27,139 nucleotides of DNA from a virus, in IMG/VR virus record IMGVR_UViG_3300049482_000063, positions 1 through 27,139 of that record. One strand, written 5' to 3'. Every line of letters starts with the position of its first letter. Within the stretch, counting starts at the first letter, position 1. This document shows, piece by piece, positions 4,258 through 11,249 of this stretch. A program made the position numbers and the translations under genes. The notes below the pieces were generated by a model. It was given only the letters and a program-made list of their open reading frames with translations. It was not told the origin of the DNA and made no database searches.

Positions 4258-4938
4258 ATGAACTACCAACTATTACCCTCTGACCCTAAATCACGCACTA
4301 AACATGCTAGAATACATAGTGTTAAACAAGGAACCACAGGGCATAAGCCCGTCATTTTGAAACTAATTACTAAGCAGAACCTTACAACCGCACTCTATTA
4401 CGCCGCAGTATTTTTAATTATATGCGGTGCTTTTTATTTTGCGAGTAGGGTGACACATACATCGAACACATTAAAGATAAATCAACTAGAGCTAAAATCG
4501 ACCCAGTACAAGCTTCAGGAACTAAATAGCCAGTATGATGCCGTATTGCAGGAAAAGACTGCCACAGAGGCTGAAAAAGCCTCACAAGACGCTAAAGTAC
4601 AGGAGTTAGAAAAAGCCAAGATAGAGCTGGAACGTCAGTTGCAAAGCAAGCTAGCTGAAAAGCAACGTGTAGCCTCTATACAAACAGCCCAAGTGTTTGC
4701 AGCAGGTGCCAATTGTGATACGCCTAAAATGTGCATATACATGAAAGAGTCTGGTAATAATCCCCTAGCCGTAAACTCAATAGGCTGTAGGGGCATAGGC
4801 CAAGCTTGCCCTGGAACCAAACTGCCCTGCGGTGCAGACTATGCTTGCCAAGATGCATGGTTTACCAACTACGCGATTGCCAGATACGGCAGCTGGGATA
4901 ACGCATGGGTAAAATGGCAACAACAGGGATGGTGGTAA
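4258..4938 (+). CDS. Membrane-anchored coiled-coil protein with Saccharibacteria-type lysozyme-like domain
   Basis: A 226-residue protein with a basic cytoplasmic N-terminus, one membrane span (about residues 43-65), a long charged coiled coil (about 72-140) and an exported C-terminal domain with six Cys (153, 159, 177, 184, 191, 197), a KESGNNP motif with candidate catalytic Glu164, GCRGIGQAC, and a final Trp-rich GSWDNAWVKWQQQGWW. The ESG(N)NP...GIGQ layout is that of SLT/lysozyme-like folds. The Trp-rich ending is what I associate with secreted cell-wall proteins of Saccharibacteria, so the gene may be host-derived. Making it early rather than in the lysis cassette suggests wall remodelling or superinfection exclusion. 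The start is uncertain: a GTG at 4210 is in frame but lies across the hairpin, and neither has a clear ribosome binding site. Confidence 0.75.
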   Translation: MNYQLLPSDPKSRTKHARIHSVKQGTTGHKPVILKLITKQNLTTALYYAAVFLIICGAFYFASRVTHTSNTLKINQLELKSTQYKLQELNSQYDAVLQEKTATEAEKASQDAKVQELEKAKIELERQLQSKLAEKQRVASIQTAQVFAAGANCDTPKMCIYMKESGNNPLAVNSIGCRGIGQACPGTKLPCGADYACQDAWFTNYAIARYGSWDNAWVKWQQQGWW

Positions 4939-4939
4939 C

Positions 4940-5179
4940 ATGACAATAACAATCTACGGAAGAACCACTTGTGCCTACTGCCCAATGGTTAAACGCTACC
5001 TAGACTCTAAACAATTACCCTACACTTATATAAACCTAGATGACGAACCACAACACGTAGATGAAGTAGTTAAAAAGTCAGGCGTGTTTACTGTGCCTGT
5101 GACAATTATTACAAAAGATGATACGGAACGGGTTGTAGTCGGCTATAACCTTAGTAGTTTATCTAGCGCTATAGCATAA
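4940..5179 (+). CDS. Glutaredoxin (NrdH-like)
   Basis: A 79-residue thioredoxin-fold dithiol reductase. Visible features are the first strand TITIYGR, the redox site CAYC (Cys11 and Cys14), the NLDD segment after the second strand, and TVPV with the cis-Pro near residue 53. The length is right for the NrdH/glutaredoxin family. Such phage proteins usually reduce ribonucleotide reductase for DNA precursor supply; no reductase gene is in this window, so the host enzyme or a gene outside may be the partner. It is the last gene of the rightward operon, just before a terminator. Confidence 0.92.
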   Translation: MTITIYGRTTCAYCPMVKRYLDSKQLPYTYINLDDEPQHVDEVVKKSGVFTVPVTIITKDDTERVVVGYNLSSLSSAIA

Positions 5180-5182
5180 AGA

Positions 5183-5218
5183 AAACCCCACCAAGGAAGT
5201 TTGGTGGGGTCAAGTTTT
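5183..5218. terminator. Bidirectional terminator between convergent operons
   Basis: Perfect 10-bp stem ACCCCACCAA (5185-5194) with TTGGTGGGGT (5201-5210), loop GGAAGT. On the minus strand it is followed by TTTTCTTT, a good terminator for the late operon; on the plus strand by CAAGTTTTT, a weaker one. It stands 6 bases after the glutaredoxin stop. Confidence 0.85.
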
Positions 5219-5229
5219 TGGTGGGTTTA

Positions 5230-5245
5230 ATGATTAGTTAATCAT
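5230..5245. repeat. 16-bp palindrome ATGATTA-GT-TAATCAT
   Basis: A near-perfect inverted repeat with 7-bp arms in the convergent intergenic region. It could be a protein binding site or add to termination. The rest of 5246-5342 shows nothing recognisable. Confidence 0.6.
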
Positions 5246-5342
5246 AAAACTAGTATAAGGTGCCAAAGTGCATATTTCGTGGGAACCCGCTATGTTTAAG
5301 CAGCACTAATACACCCCTATGTTAGCATAAACACTATTTTAG

Positions 5343-5639
5343 TCAATCATCAAGCCAGTCTGTATCCATTGTCTGCTCTAAATAACGTAGGTAAACCTCA
5401 TATTCACTCTGGGCTATTTCCTTACGATAGTTGACGTTTATTTCGGCGGCATCGGCTACTATCTCTGCATCGGCTTGGGGTAGGTGCCACTGAGCTATTC
5501 CCTCTTGAGTAACAATTTTTAATATACCGTGCCCTAACCAGCTAAAGACATGCACCTGGTCATAAACCCTATCTACTAGGTACTTTTCTTCACCTAAGTA
5601 CATGCCTACCGAGAAGTCTGGTTGTATTCTATTGTCCAT
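5343..5639 (-). CDS. 98-residue protein of unknown function
   Basis: Last gene of the leftward late operon. It starts MDNRIQPDFSVGMYLGEEKY, has an aromatic beta-like first half (VYDQVHVFSWLGHGILKIV) and an acidic helical second half ending TDWLDD. The start overlaps the previous gene by 11 bases and has GAGG upstream. No motif or family recognised. The tight overlaps with the two preceding genes suggest the three products act together or are at least made in fixed ratio. Confidence 0.8.
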   Translation of the reverse strand: MDNRIQPDFSVGMYLGEEKYLVDRVYDQVHVFSWLGHGILKIVTQEGIAQWHLPQADAEIVADAAEINVNYRKEIAQSEYEVYLRYLEQTMDTDWLDD

Positions 5640-5886
5640 AAATAACCTCTAAATTATCTAGGGCTTCTAGCCTACTAGCCTCTTGAAGCACACACATCAT
5701 GTCTAATAGCTTATTAACCCCAGACTCCTCGAATATGCGGCGGGTTGGTTTATGACGGTGTAAGTATGGGGTACGCTCCCTTATGGCTTCAAATATTCCC
5801 TGCATGGTTAGTTCTTCGGGTACGTCTAATAGCCACGCTTGGTACTCGTGCCATAGTTTAAATTCGTCTTCTTGTTCACGTTTCAC
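5629..5886 (-). CDS. 85-residue helical protein, GTG start
   Basis: Starts with GTG (MKREQEDEFKLWHEYQAWLL) after AAGGA six bases upstream and overlaps both neighbours by 11 bases. Predicted mostly helical with mixed charge (IFEAIRERTPYLHRHKPTRR). Function unknown; no motif recognised. Confidence 0.8.
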   Translation of the reverse strand: MKREQEDEFKLWHEYQAWLLDVPEELTMQGIFEAIRERTPYLHRHKPTRRIFEESGVNKLLDMMCVLQEASRLEALDNLEVIYGQ

Positions 5887-6202
5887 GTCTCGTCCTTATA
5901 AACTGATTGTAAATATCCTCGGCACTCACTCCCCAGGGTAGCCCGTTTTCTTCTTCTATCTCTGTAGCCCTAAGTAATACATTTTCGTTGGGGTCTTCAC
6001 CAGTTATCTGCTGGATAATAAAGGTAATCATTAATTTAGTACGGGCGTCTAATTCGCTTATTTGCTCTTGTTGGATAGCATGATAATCACCATAGGAGTC
6101 ATAACCCGTTCTTATATCTGGTTGTATTAGGGGTGAGGGTTGGTAGACTTGACCTTCTAGTGGGGTTCTTGGGTCAATCTCTGCACCGTTTAAATCATTC
6201 AC
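5876..6202 (-). CDS. 108-residue acidic protein, GTG start
   Basis: The start is GTG at 6202, with AAAGGA nine bases upstream and an 8-base overlap with the metallophosphoesterase gene. The N-terminal half is Pro/Tyr-rich and probably extended (PRTPLEGQVYQPSPLIQPD); the second half is helical and acidic (LDARTKLMITFIIQQITGED). No family recognised. It resembles small capsid or tail accessory proteins only in general composition, so no role is proposed. Confidence 0.8.
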   Translation of the reverse strand: MNDLNGAEIDPRTPLEGQVYQPSPLIQPDIRTGYDSYGDYHAIQQEQISELDARTKLMITFIIQQITGEDPNENVLLRATEIEEENGLPWGVSAEDIYNQFIRTRRET

Positions 6203-7550
6203 CTTTGTATTGTCCTTTGTAAATCATTAGGTGTTGCACTGCTCCATTGGCGTAGATTGCTGCGTGGCCGTTAGTCCAAGCATGTGGCGAGCCTCTCAGG
6301 TAGAACATATCCAAAGGTAACATCGTTCCGACTGTATGTGTTCGGCGCATTGTTTGGTTTTGGTGGACATGACCGCTAACTGATTGCCCATAATCGTTTT
6401 CTTTAGACACCATTGAGCCATAACCCAGCCCAACTCCTTTATCTCCATGTGCGCCCAACTGATAGCCCTTCACCCTAAAATCGTCAGTTCGTTTTAGAAA
6501 ACGAATATTATCAGGGATGTCTTGTATTAGTCTTATGCCGTGCTCTACAGGGTCGTTCTGGTCTTTCTCGGCCATATATGCAGCTAACTTAAAGGCAAAG
6601 CGGGCGTTCTCTTTGTCCTTTATAAACCTACCCTCGTTTAAGTACCGCCACAAAAACTCATGGTGGTTGCTCATTACTACAACAACTTCATCGGTCATGT
6701 CTGATAGTATTTTAAGTTCATCACCACATTGCTTGAGTTCTTGTTCAAGAGAGGTGTGGCCTAAGTCCTCTAACTGATGTATGCCCTGTGTAATCAGTTC
6801 TTTTTCGGCATGGTGTGAGACAGAGTGACCATCAAAGTAATCATGCAAGACTATCTTTTTCGGCTTGAGGTCATCAATCATTCTGTAAGTGGCCTTGAGT
6901 ACTGTAGGGTCAGTTCGTCCACAATGGTAGTCTCCTAGCACTAAAGCCTCGGTCTCAGTTTCTTCTATTCTATTACCACTATAGCTAACACCTAAGTCTA
7001 CGAATGAACCCCTACCATTAGCAGTGATGTGGCGCATGTAGTAGCGATTAGTGTTGGCAACCTCTACAACTAGGCCGCCGAATGTATGGTCTCTTAAAGC
7101 AATATTACCCAGGCGTCTTCGTTCAGCAGATACATCCTCGCTTGTGGCATAGTTAGGGTTGGTGACTGCACCTGTGGTGACTAAAAACTTTGGATGTTTG
7201 TTGGTCGAGTGAGCGACTGATTTAAGGCGTTGTTTTGGTGAGGCAAATACATGGGTCTTTTCTCTTTGTACAAACCTATTTAGTCCTTGTACTGGGTCAA
7301 TCTGGTAAGGTCTAACGTGGTGTTGTTCTATGCCAATGTGGTCGTTTAATTTACGTGTGCCGTACTCTACATCCATATCAGTAAATGCAGGGTGTAAATC
7401 CGTCCAGTCTTCTTTAGCGTTTTGACCTATCATTGGAAGGATTGTGAGGCTTCCAGCTCGCTCTGCAACGTAACTTTCCATTGAGCGTAGTAGTTGTCTG
7501 TTTGGCGCTGCCTCAGCTTGGGCTGCTGTGATTAAATGTACCTCGCTCAT
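6195..7550 (-). CDS. Metallophosphoesterase, possibly phage T5 A1-like
   Basis: A 451-residue protein. The ATG at 7550 is chosen over 7565 because GGAAGG precedes it and the upstream gene stops one base before. The second half carries the calcineurin-like metallophosphoesterase motifs in order: LGDYHCG (Asp207, His209), HDYFDGHSVSHH (Asp237, Asp240, His242, His246, His247), SNHHEF (Asn295, His296, His297), GAHGD (His368, Asp370) and SGHVHQ (His394, His396). The HD.FD...HH pattern recalls the phage T5 A1 nuclease and Mre11-like enzymes; this is a recalled resemblance. The first 200 residues match nothing I know. A DNA-degrading or processing role is likely, placed after the lysis genes in the late operon. 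Confidence 0.8.
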   Translation of the reverse strand: MSEVHLITAAQAEAAPNRQLLRSMESYVAERAGSLTILPMIGQNAKEDWTDLHPAFTDMDVEYGTRKLNDHIGIEQHHVRPYQIDPVQGLNRFVQREKTHVFASPKQRLKSVAHSTNKHPKFLVTTGAVTNPNYATSEDVSAERRRLGNIALRDHTFGGLVVEVANTNRYYMRHITANGRGSFVDLGVSYSGNRIEETETEALVLGDYHCGRTDPTVLKATYRMIDDLKPKKIVLHDYFDGHSVSHHAEKELITQGIHQLEDLGHTSLEQELKQCGDELKILSDMTDEVVVVMSNHHEFLWRYLNEGRFIKDKENARFAFKLAAYMAEKDQNDPVEHGIRLIQDIPDNIRFLKRTDDFRVKGYQLGAHGDKGVGLGYGSMVSKENDYGQSVSGHVHQNQTMRRTHTVGTMLPLDMFYLRGSPHAWTNGHAAIYANGAVQHLMIYKGQYKGE

Positions 7551-7551
7551 T

Positions 7552-7926
7552 TTATTGCCTTCCATAGTGTTTAATTAGTTCCCATTGTTGTGGTTGTATC
7601 TGGTACACTTCACTAGTCTTTTTTTCGCGGATACAGTTAATAACACCATTTATGGCGAGATACTCGTCTAGTACATCAACCATCAATTCAAGTCTAGGTA
7701 TGACTGGGCCTGAATAGATTTCGTGTAATTCTTGGTGTTGGTCGTTGTGCATCGTCACAACATTACTTACAAGGTTTCTAAACTGGTGTCTTATAGGTAC
7801 ACCAGCATAATCTGCCCTAGGGAAGTACATATGATGTTGGGATGTTTGACGACGTATAAAGGGGACTGTTTCAAACCCCAGATGTCCTACTGGTAAGGCT
7901 AAACTACTTGAGGTAGGATAGCGCAT
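7552..7926 (-). CDS. HNH-like small protein
   Basis: A 124-residue protein containing SQHHMYFPRADY, then PIRHQFRNLVSNVVTM, then a second His cluster HNDQHQELHEIY and GPVIPRLELM. The pattern HHxYxPRxxY ... FRN ... H...LH..Y..P..P is one I associate with small HNH-type proteins in phages and candidate-phyla bacteria, with the paired His as metal or catalytic residues; this is an inference. It lies between the holin and the metallophosphoesterase with almost no spacing, so the two may form a nuclease pair. The ribosome binding site is weak (AAGAG next to the ATG). Confidence 0.75.
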   Translation of the reverse strand: MRYPTSSSLALPVGHLGFETVPFIRRQTSQHHMYFPRADYAGVPIRHQFRNLVSNVVTMHNDQHQELHEIYSGPVIPRLELMVDVLDEYLAINGVINCIREKKTSEVYQIQPQQWELIKHYGRQ

Positions 7927-7929
7927 CTC

Positions 7930-8127
7930 TTAGCCAAGTCGTGGTTCGCTAAATAGTTTTTCAAGCACCTTGCCACAGGCTACAAGTCCAGCAACAGCTG
8001 CTGCTTTTAATGTAGCTGTTGATAGTTCTGTTGACGTTGAAAGACTAATAGCAAATGCAGATACAAATGCTATTGCGGTGTTGCGTAGTACGCTCAACCA
8101 TTGTTCGCGAGTTGGTAGGCTTATCAT
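7930..8127 (-). CDS. Holin-like protein
   Basis: A 65-residue protein, MISLPTREQWLSVLRNTAIA..., with a polar N-terminus, two moderately hydrophobic Ala/Ser-rich segments (about 15-30 and 38-54) and a charged end (KVLEKLFSEPRLG). Length, ERxxRT-like lead (QWLSVLRNTAIAFVSAF) and TLKAAAVAGLVA fit r1t-type phage holins, which form membrane holes for endolysin release. It follows the endolysin gene in the lysis cassette and has a strong AAGGAG site. Confidence in lysis role comes mostly from context. Confidence 0.75.
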   Translation of the reverse strand: MISLPTREQWLSVLRNTAIAFVSAFAISLSTSTELSTATLKAAAVAGLVACGKVLEKLFSEPRLG

Positions 8128-8167
8128 TTTAATCTCCTTGTTATAGAATTTAAAGTCAGGTTTCTTG

Positions 8168-8185
8168 CCCCATATATATTTGGGG
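8168..8185. repeat. Small hairpin between endolysin and holin genes
   Basis: CCCCA and TGGGG arms around an AT-only loop. On the minus strand it is preceded by TTGACT overlapping the endolysin stop. No T run follows, so it is not a standard terminator; it could stabilise or separate messages. Weak evidence. Confidence 0.35.
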
Positions 8186-8198
8186 TCGGTCAGTCAAC

Positions 8199-9005
8199 TC
8201 ATTTATGCCAGCCTTTCAACCAGTCAATTACTTTGCTAACTAAAGATTTAATCCAATCAAGTAAGGTTGGTGGTGTGACTACGGGTGGCACTACAGGCGG
8301 TTCCACTGGGGGGATTACGGGTGGTTCAATAGGTGGCGTGACGACAGGGGGCGGGGTCACAGGTGGGATAACTGGTGGTAGTACAACGGGTGGTGGTTGG
8401 CTCGCTGGTTGATAGCCGTACTTCTTGAACTGGTCTACGGTTCCAAACCATACGTTCATGTCCACGTTACCTGCAACACCTGCCATACTTCCGCTGCTTG
8501 TATACTGGTGCATCACATAGGTAGGCCAATGCTTAATAGGCACGTTGCCCGATGGGGCATAGCGGTAATCTGCTACCCATAGTCCGACATTTTGATTTAC
8601 AACAGGTGACCAGTCATACCTATTTTCTGTCGAAGTATTCATGTAAATAAGTGGTCGTGTACCTGTTTTGTCGATAACTCTTTGGATAAAGATACGGCAC
8701 CACTCAACAGGGTTAGGGTGCGCTACTTCCCAGTCCAAAATCATCACGTCATCTTTTTCTAAGGGTGAGCAGGAACTTATAAAGAAGTCTGCCTCTACAA
8801 TAGGGTCTTTAGCACCTGCAAAGTGGTACATACCTACTGCCTTACCAGTTGATTTAGCGAGGGCGTAGTTTCGTGATGCTTTAGAGTCATAGTAAACTCC
8901 GTCATCACCACCACTCATTTTTATTAGTGCGATGGGTGCGGTAACTGCCGACCAGTTAATATCTCCCTGCCACCTGCTGACATCGATTGCTACTGTTTCT
9001 GCCAT
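8199..9005 (-). CDS. Endolysin, GH25 muramidase with Pro-rich linker and amphipathic tail
   Basis: A 268-residue cell-wall hydrolase. Residues 1-200 are a glycoside hydrolase family 25 domain: DVSRWQGDINW (Asp8), MYHFAGA near 59, the catalytic DWE (Asp91, Glu93), YMNTS near 121, HQYTSSG near 166 and VDMNVW (Asp182). Cleavage of the N-acetylmuramic acid to N-acetylglucosamine bond is expected. There is no signal peptide, so release through the holin is likely. Residues 201-246 are a Pro/Val linker of PPV-type repeats, and 247-268 form an amphipathic basic helix (LLDWIKSLVSKVIDWLKGW) instead of a known wall-binding domain. It starts with AAGGAG upstream, ten bases after the XhlA-like gene. Confidence 0.95.
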   Translation of the reverse strand: MAETVAIDVSRWQGDINWSAVTAPIALIKMSGGDDGVYYDSKASRNYALAKSTGKAVGMYHFAGAKDPIVEADFFISSCSPLEKDDVMILDWEVAHPNPVEWCRIFIQRVIDKTGTRPLIYMNTSTENRYDWSPVVNQNVGLWVADYRYAPSGNVPIKHWPTYVMHQYTSSGSMAGVAGNVDMNVWFGTVDQFKKYGYQPASQPPPVVLPPVIPPVTPPPVVTPPIEPPVIPPVEPPVVPPVVTPPTLLDWIKSLVSKVIDWLKGWHK

Positions 9006-9014
9006 AATTACTCC

Positions 9015-9293
9015 TTACTTTTTAAATATGTGGTCGTAAACTTGTACTGCAAGGACTCCTACAGATATTGCGAGTCCGATTAGATACTTGACTGCTTTTT
9101 TTGAAACGTACAGTTCGCTTGCTTCGTTCTTAAATGAACTAATGGCGAGTAAGATTGCTTCTTGACCCTCTACAAGTGACTTGTTGGTTTCTTTGATGTC
9201 GTGTATGTCATCAACCATGTCTAATTGCTTTTGTTCCATAGTGGCCTGTTTAAGTGCTATTGCGTTGATTGATTTTTGTTCGCTTGCAGTCAT
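9015..9293 (-). CDS. XhlA-like coiled-coil membrane protein of the lysis cassette
   Basis: A 92-residue protein with a long helical, charged N-terminal part (QKSINAIALKQATMEQKQLD and onward) and a single C-terminal membrane span (about 66-86, KYLIGLAISVGVLAVQVY) followed by a short basic tail. This layout matches haemolysin XhlA-type proteins, which sit beside holin and endolysin in phages and defective prophages. It precedes the endolysin gene; the AAGGAA site is good. A spanin-like or holin-modifying role is the alternative. Confidence 0.75.
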   Translation of the reverse strand: MTASEQKSINAIALKQATMEQKQLDMVDDIHDIKETNKSLVEGQEAILLAISSFKNEASELYVSKKAVKYLIGLAISVGVLAVQVYDHIFKK

Positions 9294-9302
9294 AGTGGTT
9301 CC

Positions 9303-11183
9303 TTAGAGGTAGTCAGGTATAAGTGTTATTTTTCCACCAGCAAAACCATGCAAAAATCCAACATTTGTACCCACGCCAGCAAAAGAACCATTTACGTTTA
9401 AGTAATATACTGTTTGTGAAGTGACCGATAACCCTGTTGGAGGTAGCGTTAATGGATGACCAGATTCAGTAATGTTGTTTACATAACCGGATAAGGCGTA
9501 CCTTGAAGTAATTGTTACTGTTGCGGTGGTTGTATTTAAGTCAGCTTTTAGTGTTTGCGAACCAGCCGTACCACTAAGAACATACCCAAGTAACTTAGCA
9601 CTTACTTTCCATGAACCTGTTGGAACTGTAATTTGTTCGCCGTTGTTATAACTGACAGAAGTAGTGGGTGAGGCTTTTGTCATTGTAGCTTGGTAAATAG
9701 ACTCTACCGCATACCTATCTTCTGAGACTGGCATACCAAACGGTGCCTTTACTCCTGAATAATCTACTGTAGTTATTCCCCCACTAGTAGGTAGGCATGA
9801 ACCTTCAGGTACTTGAACAGTGGCTACAGTAGTAGCTACTTTAGTGACTATTCCCCAGTCGTAGGTACCAGCAGATACACCGTTAGCGTCAGTAGTAAAC
9901 GGTGAAGCAACAGAATACGTTGGTGAGCCAGTTGCTGTAAGGTTATTAGCGTTTGCCGTAAGGTCGTTAAGCCCTGATGCTTGGTCGAGTTTAAAGGCAG
10001 CAACACATGTTGATTCTGAGCCGCTTAATGTTTGTGATGCATATGAACGTATTGTAGCGGCTGAAAGCACCGACGAGAACATAGCCACTTGCGACAAGTT
10101 ACCTGCAAATGGCTGTAATCCACCACCATATGAGCCTACTTCGAGGTTGCCAGCGTCGGTTGCGGCTACAGCAGCACCAGTTGTAGCACTTGGGACTAGT
10201 ATGCCATTTATGTAAATTAATAATGAACCAGCAGATGCGTCTACGCTTATTGCTACATGGCTCCACTTATTCAAAGGAACTGACTGGTAGGACGTTCCAA
10301 GCCTTGTAGTTGGGGCAACATTGTATGAACCACCACCTAGTTGGCCTGATGCGTTAAGCTGGAATCCCTTACCGCTGTTACCTCCAGCATTTAGCTTAGA
10401 TAATATCCAGCCGTTTTGGTATGCAGTTGGACGAATCCACCCCATAATTGTGTAGTCGTCAGTTGCGCCGACTCCGGTAGGAGTAGTTTTAGAGGCATAT
10501 TGTGTAGTACCGTTTAAAGAGATAGCCCCTGTAGGTGCTGCTACTGTCCTAGTAGTCCTTACTCTCATTCCAGGTGTTAGTATGTTAGCTACTGTAGAAG
10601 CAAAGGTTATATCATTACTTCCGTTACCGTTGTTAGTTACTGAGGAGACGGCAGGGAGTTGACCAGCGACCAAGCCTGTAGTAATACCTAAGTTTGAAGG
10701 TTTGACCTTTTTAAGTGCGGTAGCAGAGGTGTCGTAGGCTAGTAAGAAGTCTGCACCTACATCAGGTGAAGTGTCTTCTGTACGTGAGGTTATGAGGGCG
10801 GCTTTGTGGGTACCGTCCAGCTGATTATGCTCAGCCAGTAGACCGTCTATCATCTTATTATACGAATAACTTGAGACAGGTATATAGACCTGTGTTGTTG
10901 AACCCGCCGTATAGACTTGGTCTGAACCGTAGACGGGCACAGCGTTCATAGCTAGAGTGGTTCCTGACGTGACAGTACCCACCCATTCAGTGTAAGTTCC
11001 AGCTACCAGTTCCCCGCTTGAATCCACAGTACGAATAGCGAATGTTATACCAGTAGTCGTTGGGAAGTTGACGGTTGAACCTACCGTTATAGTGGTTGCT
11101 GCTGCTGCCTTACCTGGCGCAGACAGGGTTGTTACGGTTGAAATTCCTTGTTTCTCAAAGACATCAAGTTCAGATGCGGCCAT
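9303..11183 (-). CDS. Tail fibre with LamG/concanavalin-like domain
   Basis: A 626-residue virion protein rich in Thr, Ser, Gly and Val. The N-terminal 130 residues are beta-rich with TTITVGSTVNFPTTTG repeats and an AEHNQLDGTHKAAL segment common in phage tail fibres near the attachment end. Residues about 215-425 form a LamG-like domain: NGTTQYAS, DYTIMGWIRP, GWILSK, WSHVAISVD, LLIYINGILV, NLEVGSYGGG, FAGNLSQVAMFSSVLSAATI. Such domains bind sugars or surface proteins, so host recognition is likely. The C-terminus is beta-rich and may trimerise. The ribosome binding site is in the loop of a hairpin. Confidence 0.85.
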   Translation of the reverse strand: MAASELDVFEKQGISTVTTLSAPGKAAAATTITVGSTVNFPTTTGITFAIRTVDSSGELVAGTYTEWVGTVTSGTTLAMNAVPVYGSDQVYTAGSTTQVYIPVSSYSYNKMIDGLLAEHNQLDGTHKAALITSRTEDTSPDVGADFLLAYDTSATALKKVKPSNLGITTGLVAGQLPAVSSVTNNGNGSNDITFASTVANILTPGMRVRTTRTVAAPTGAISLNGTTQYASKTTPTGVGATDDYTIMGWIRPTAYQNGWILSKLNAGGNSGKGFQLNASGQLGGGSYNVAPTTRLGTSYQSVPLNKWSHVAISVDASAGSLLIYINGILVPSATTGAAVAATDAGNLEVGSYGGGLQPFAGNLSQVAMFSSVLSAATIRSYASQTLSGSESTCVAAFKLDQASGLNDLTANANNLTATGSPTYSVASPFTTDANGVSAGTYDWGIVTKVATTVATVQVPEGSCLPTSGGITTVDYSGVKAPFGMPVSEDRYAVESIYQATMTKASPTTSVSYNNGEQITVPTGSWKVSAKLLGYVLSGTAGSQTLKADLNTTTATVTITSRYALSGYVNNITESGHPLTLPPTGLSVTSQTVYYLNVNGSFAGVGTNVGFLHGFAGGKITLIPDYL

Positions 11184-11184
11184 T

Positions 11185-11206
11185 AGATTGTTCCTTCTAA
11201 CAATCT
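11185..11206 (-). promoter_or_regulatory. Hairpin exposing the ribosome binding site of the fibre gene
   Basis: Read on the minus strand: AGATTGTT, loop AGAAGG, AACAATCT, one base before the ATG context. The 8-bp stem is perfect and the loop is the Shine-Dalgarno core itself. Such a structure could either present or restrict the site, controlling fibre translation. The 40 bases before it are very AT-rich and may hold a promoter, but no clear boxes are seen. Confidence 0.65.
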
Positions 11207-11249
11207 TCGGTGAGGTATGTCGTTAATTATTATTGTAATATATATCATA

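Noticed and set aside
5281-5300. tRNA T-arm-like GCGGGTTCCCACG on the minus strand
   Set aside because: No acceptor, anticodon arm or D-arm could be placed around it.
1582-5325. Similar short words ATACACCCCCCTATGCTAA at 1584 and ATACACCCCTATGTTAG near 5308
   Set aside because: They differ by a gap and one base and lie in unrelated intergenic places; too short to call a repeat or attachment site.
1231-7565. Recoded TGA (as in Gracilibacteria or Absconditabacteria phages)
   Set aside because: TGA serves as a true stop in many start-stop overlaps and does not interrupt conserved proteins, so the standard bacterial code is used.
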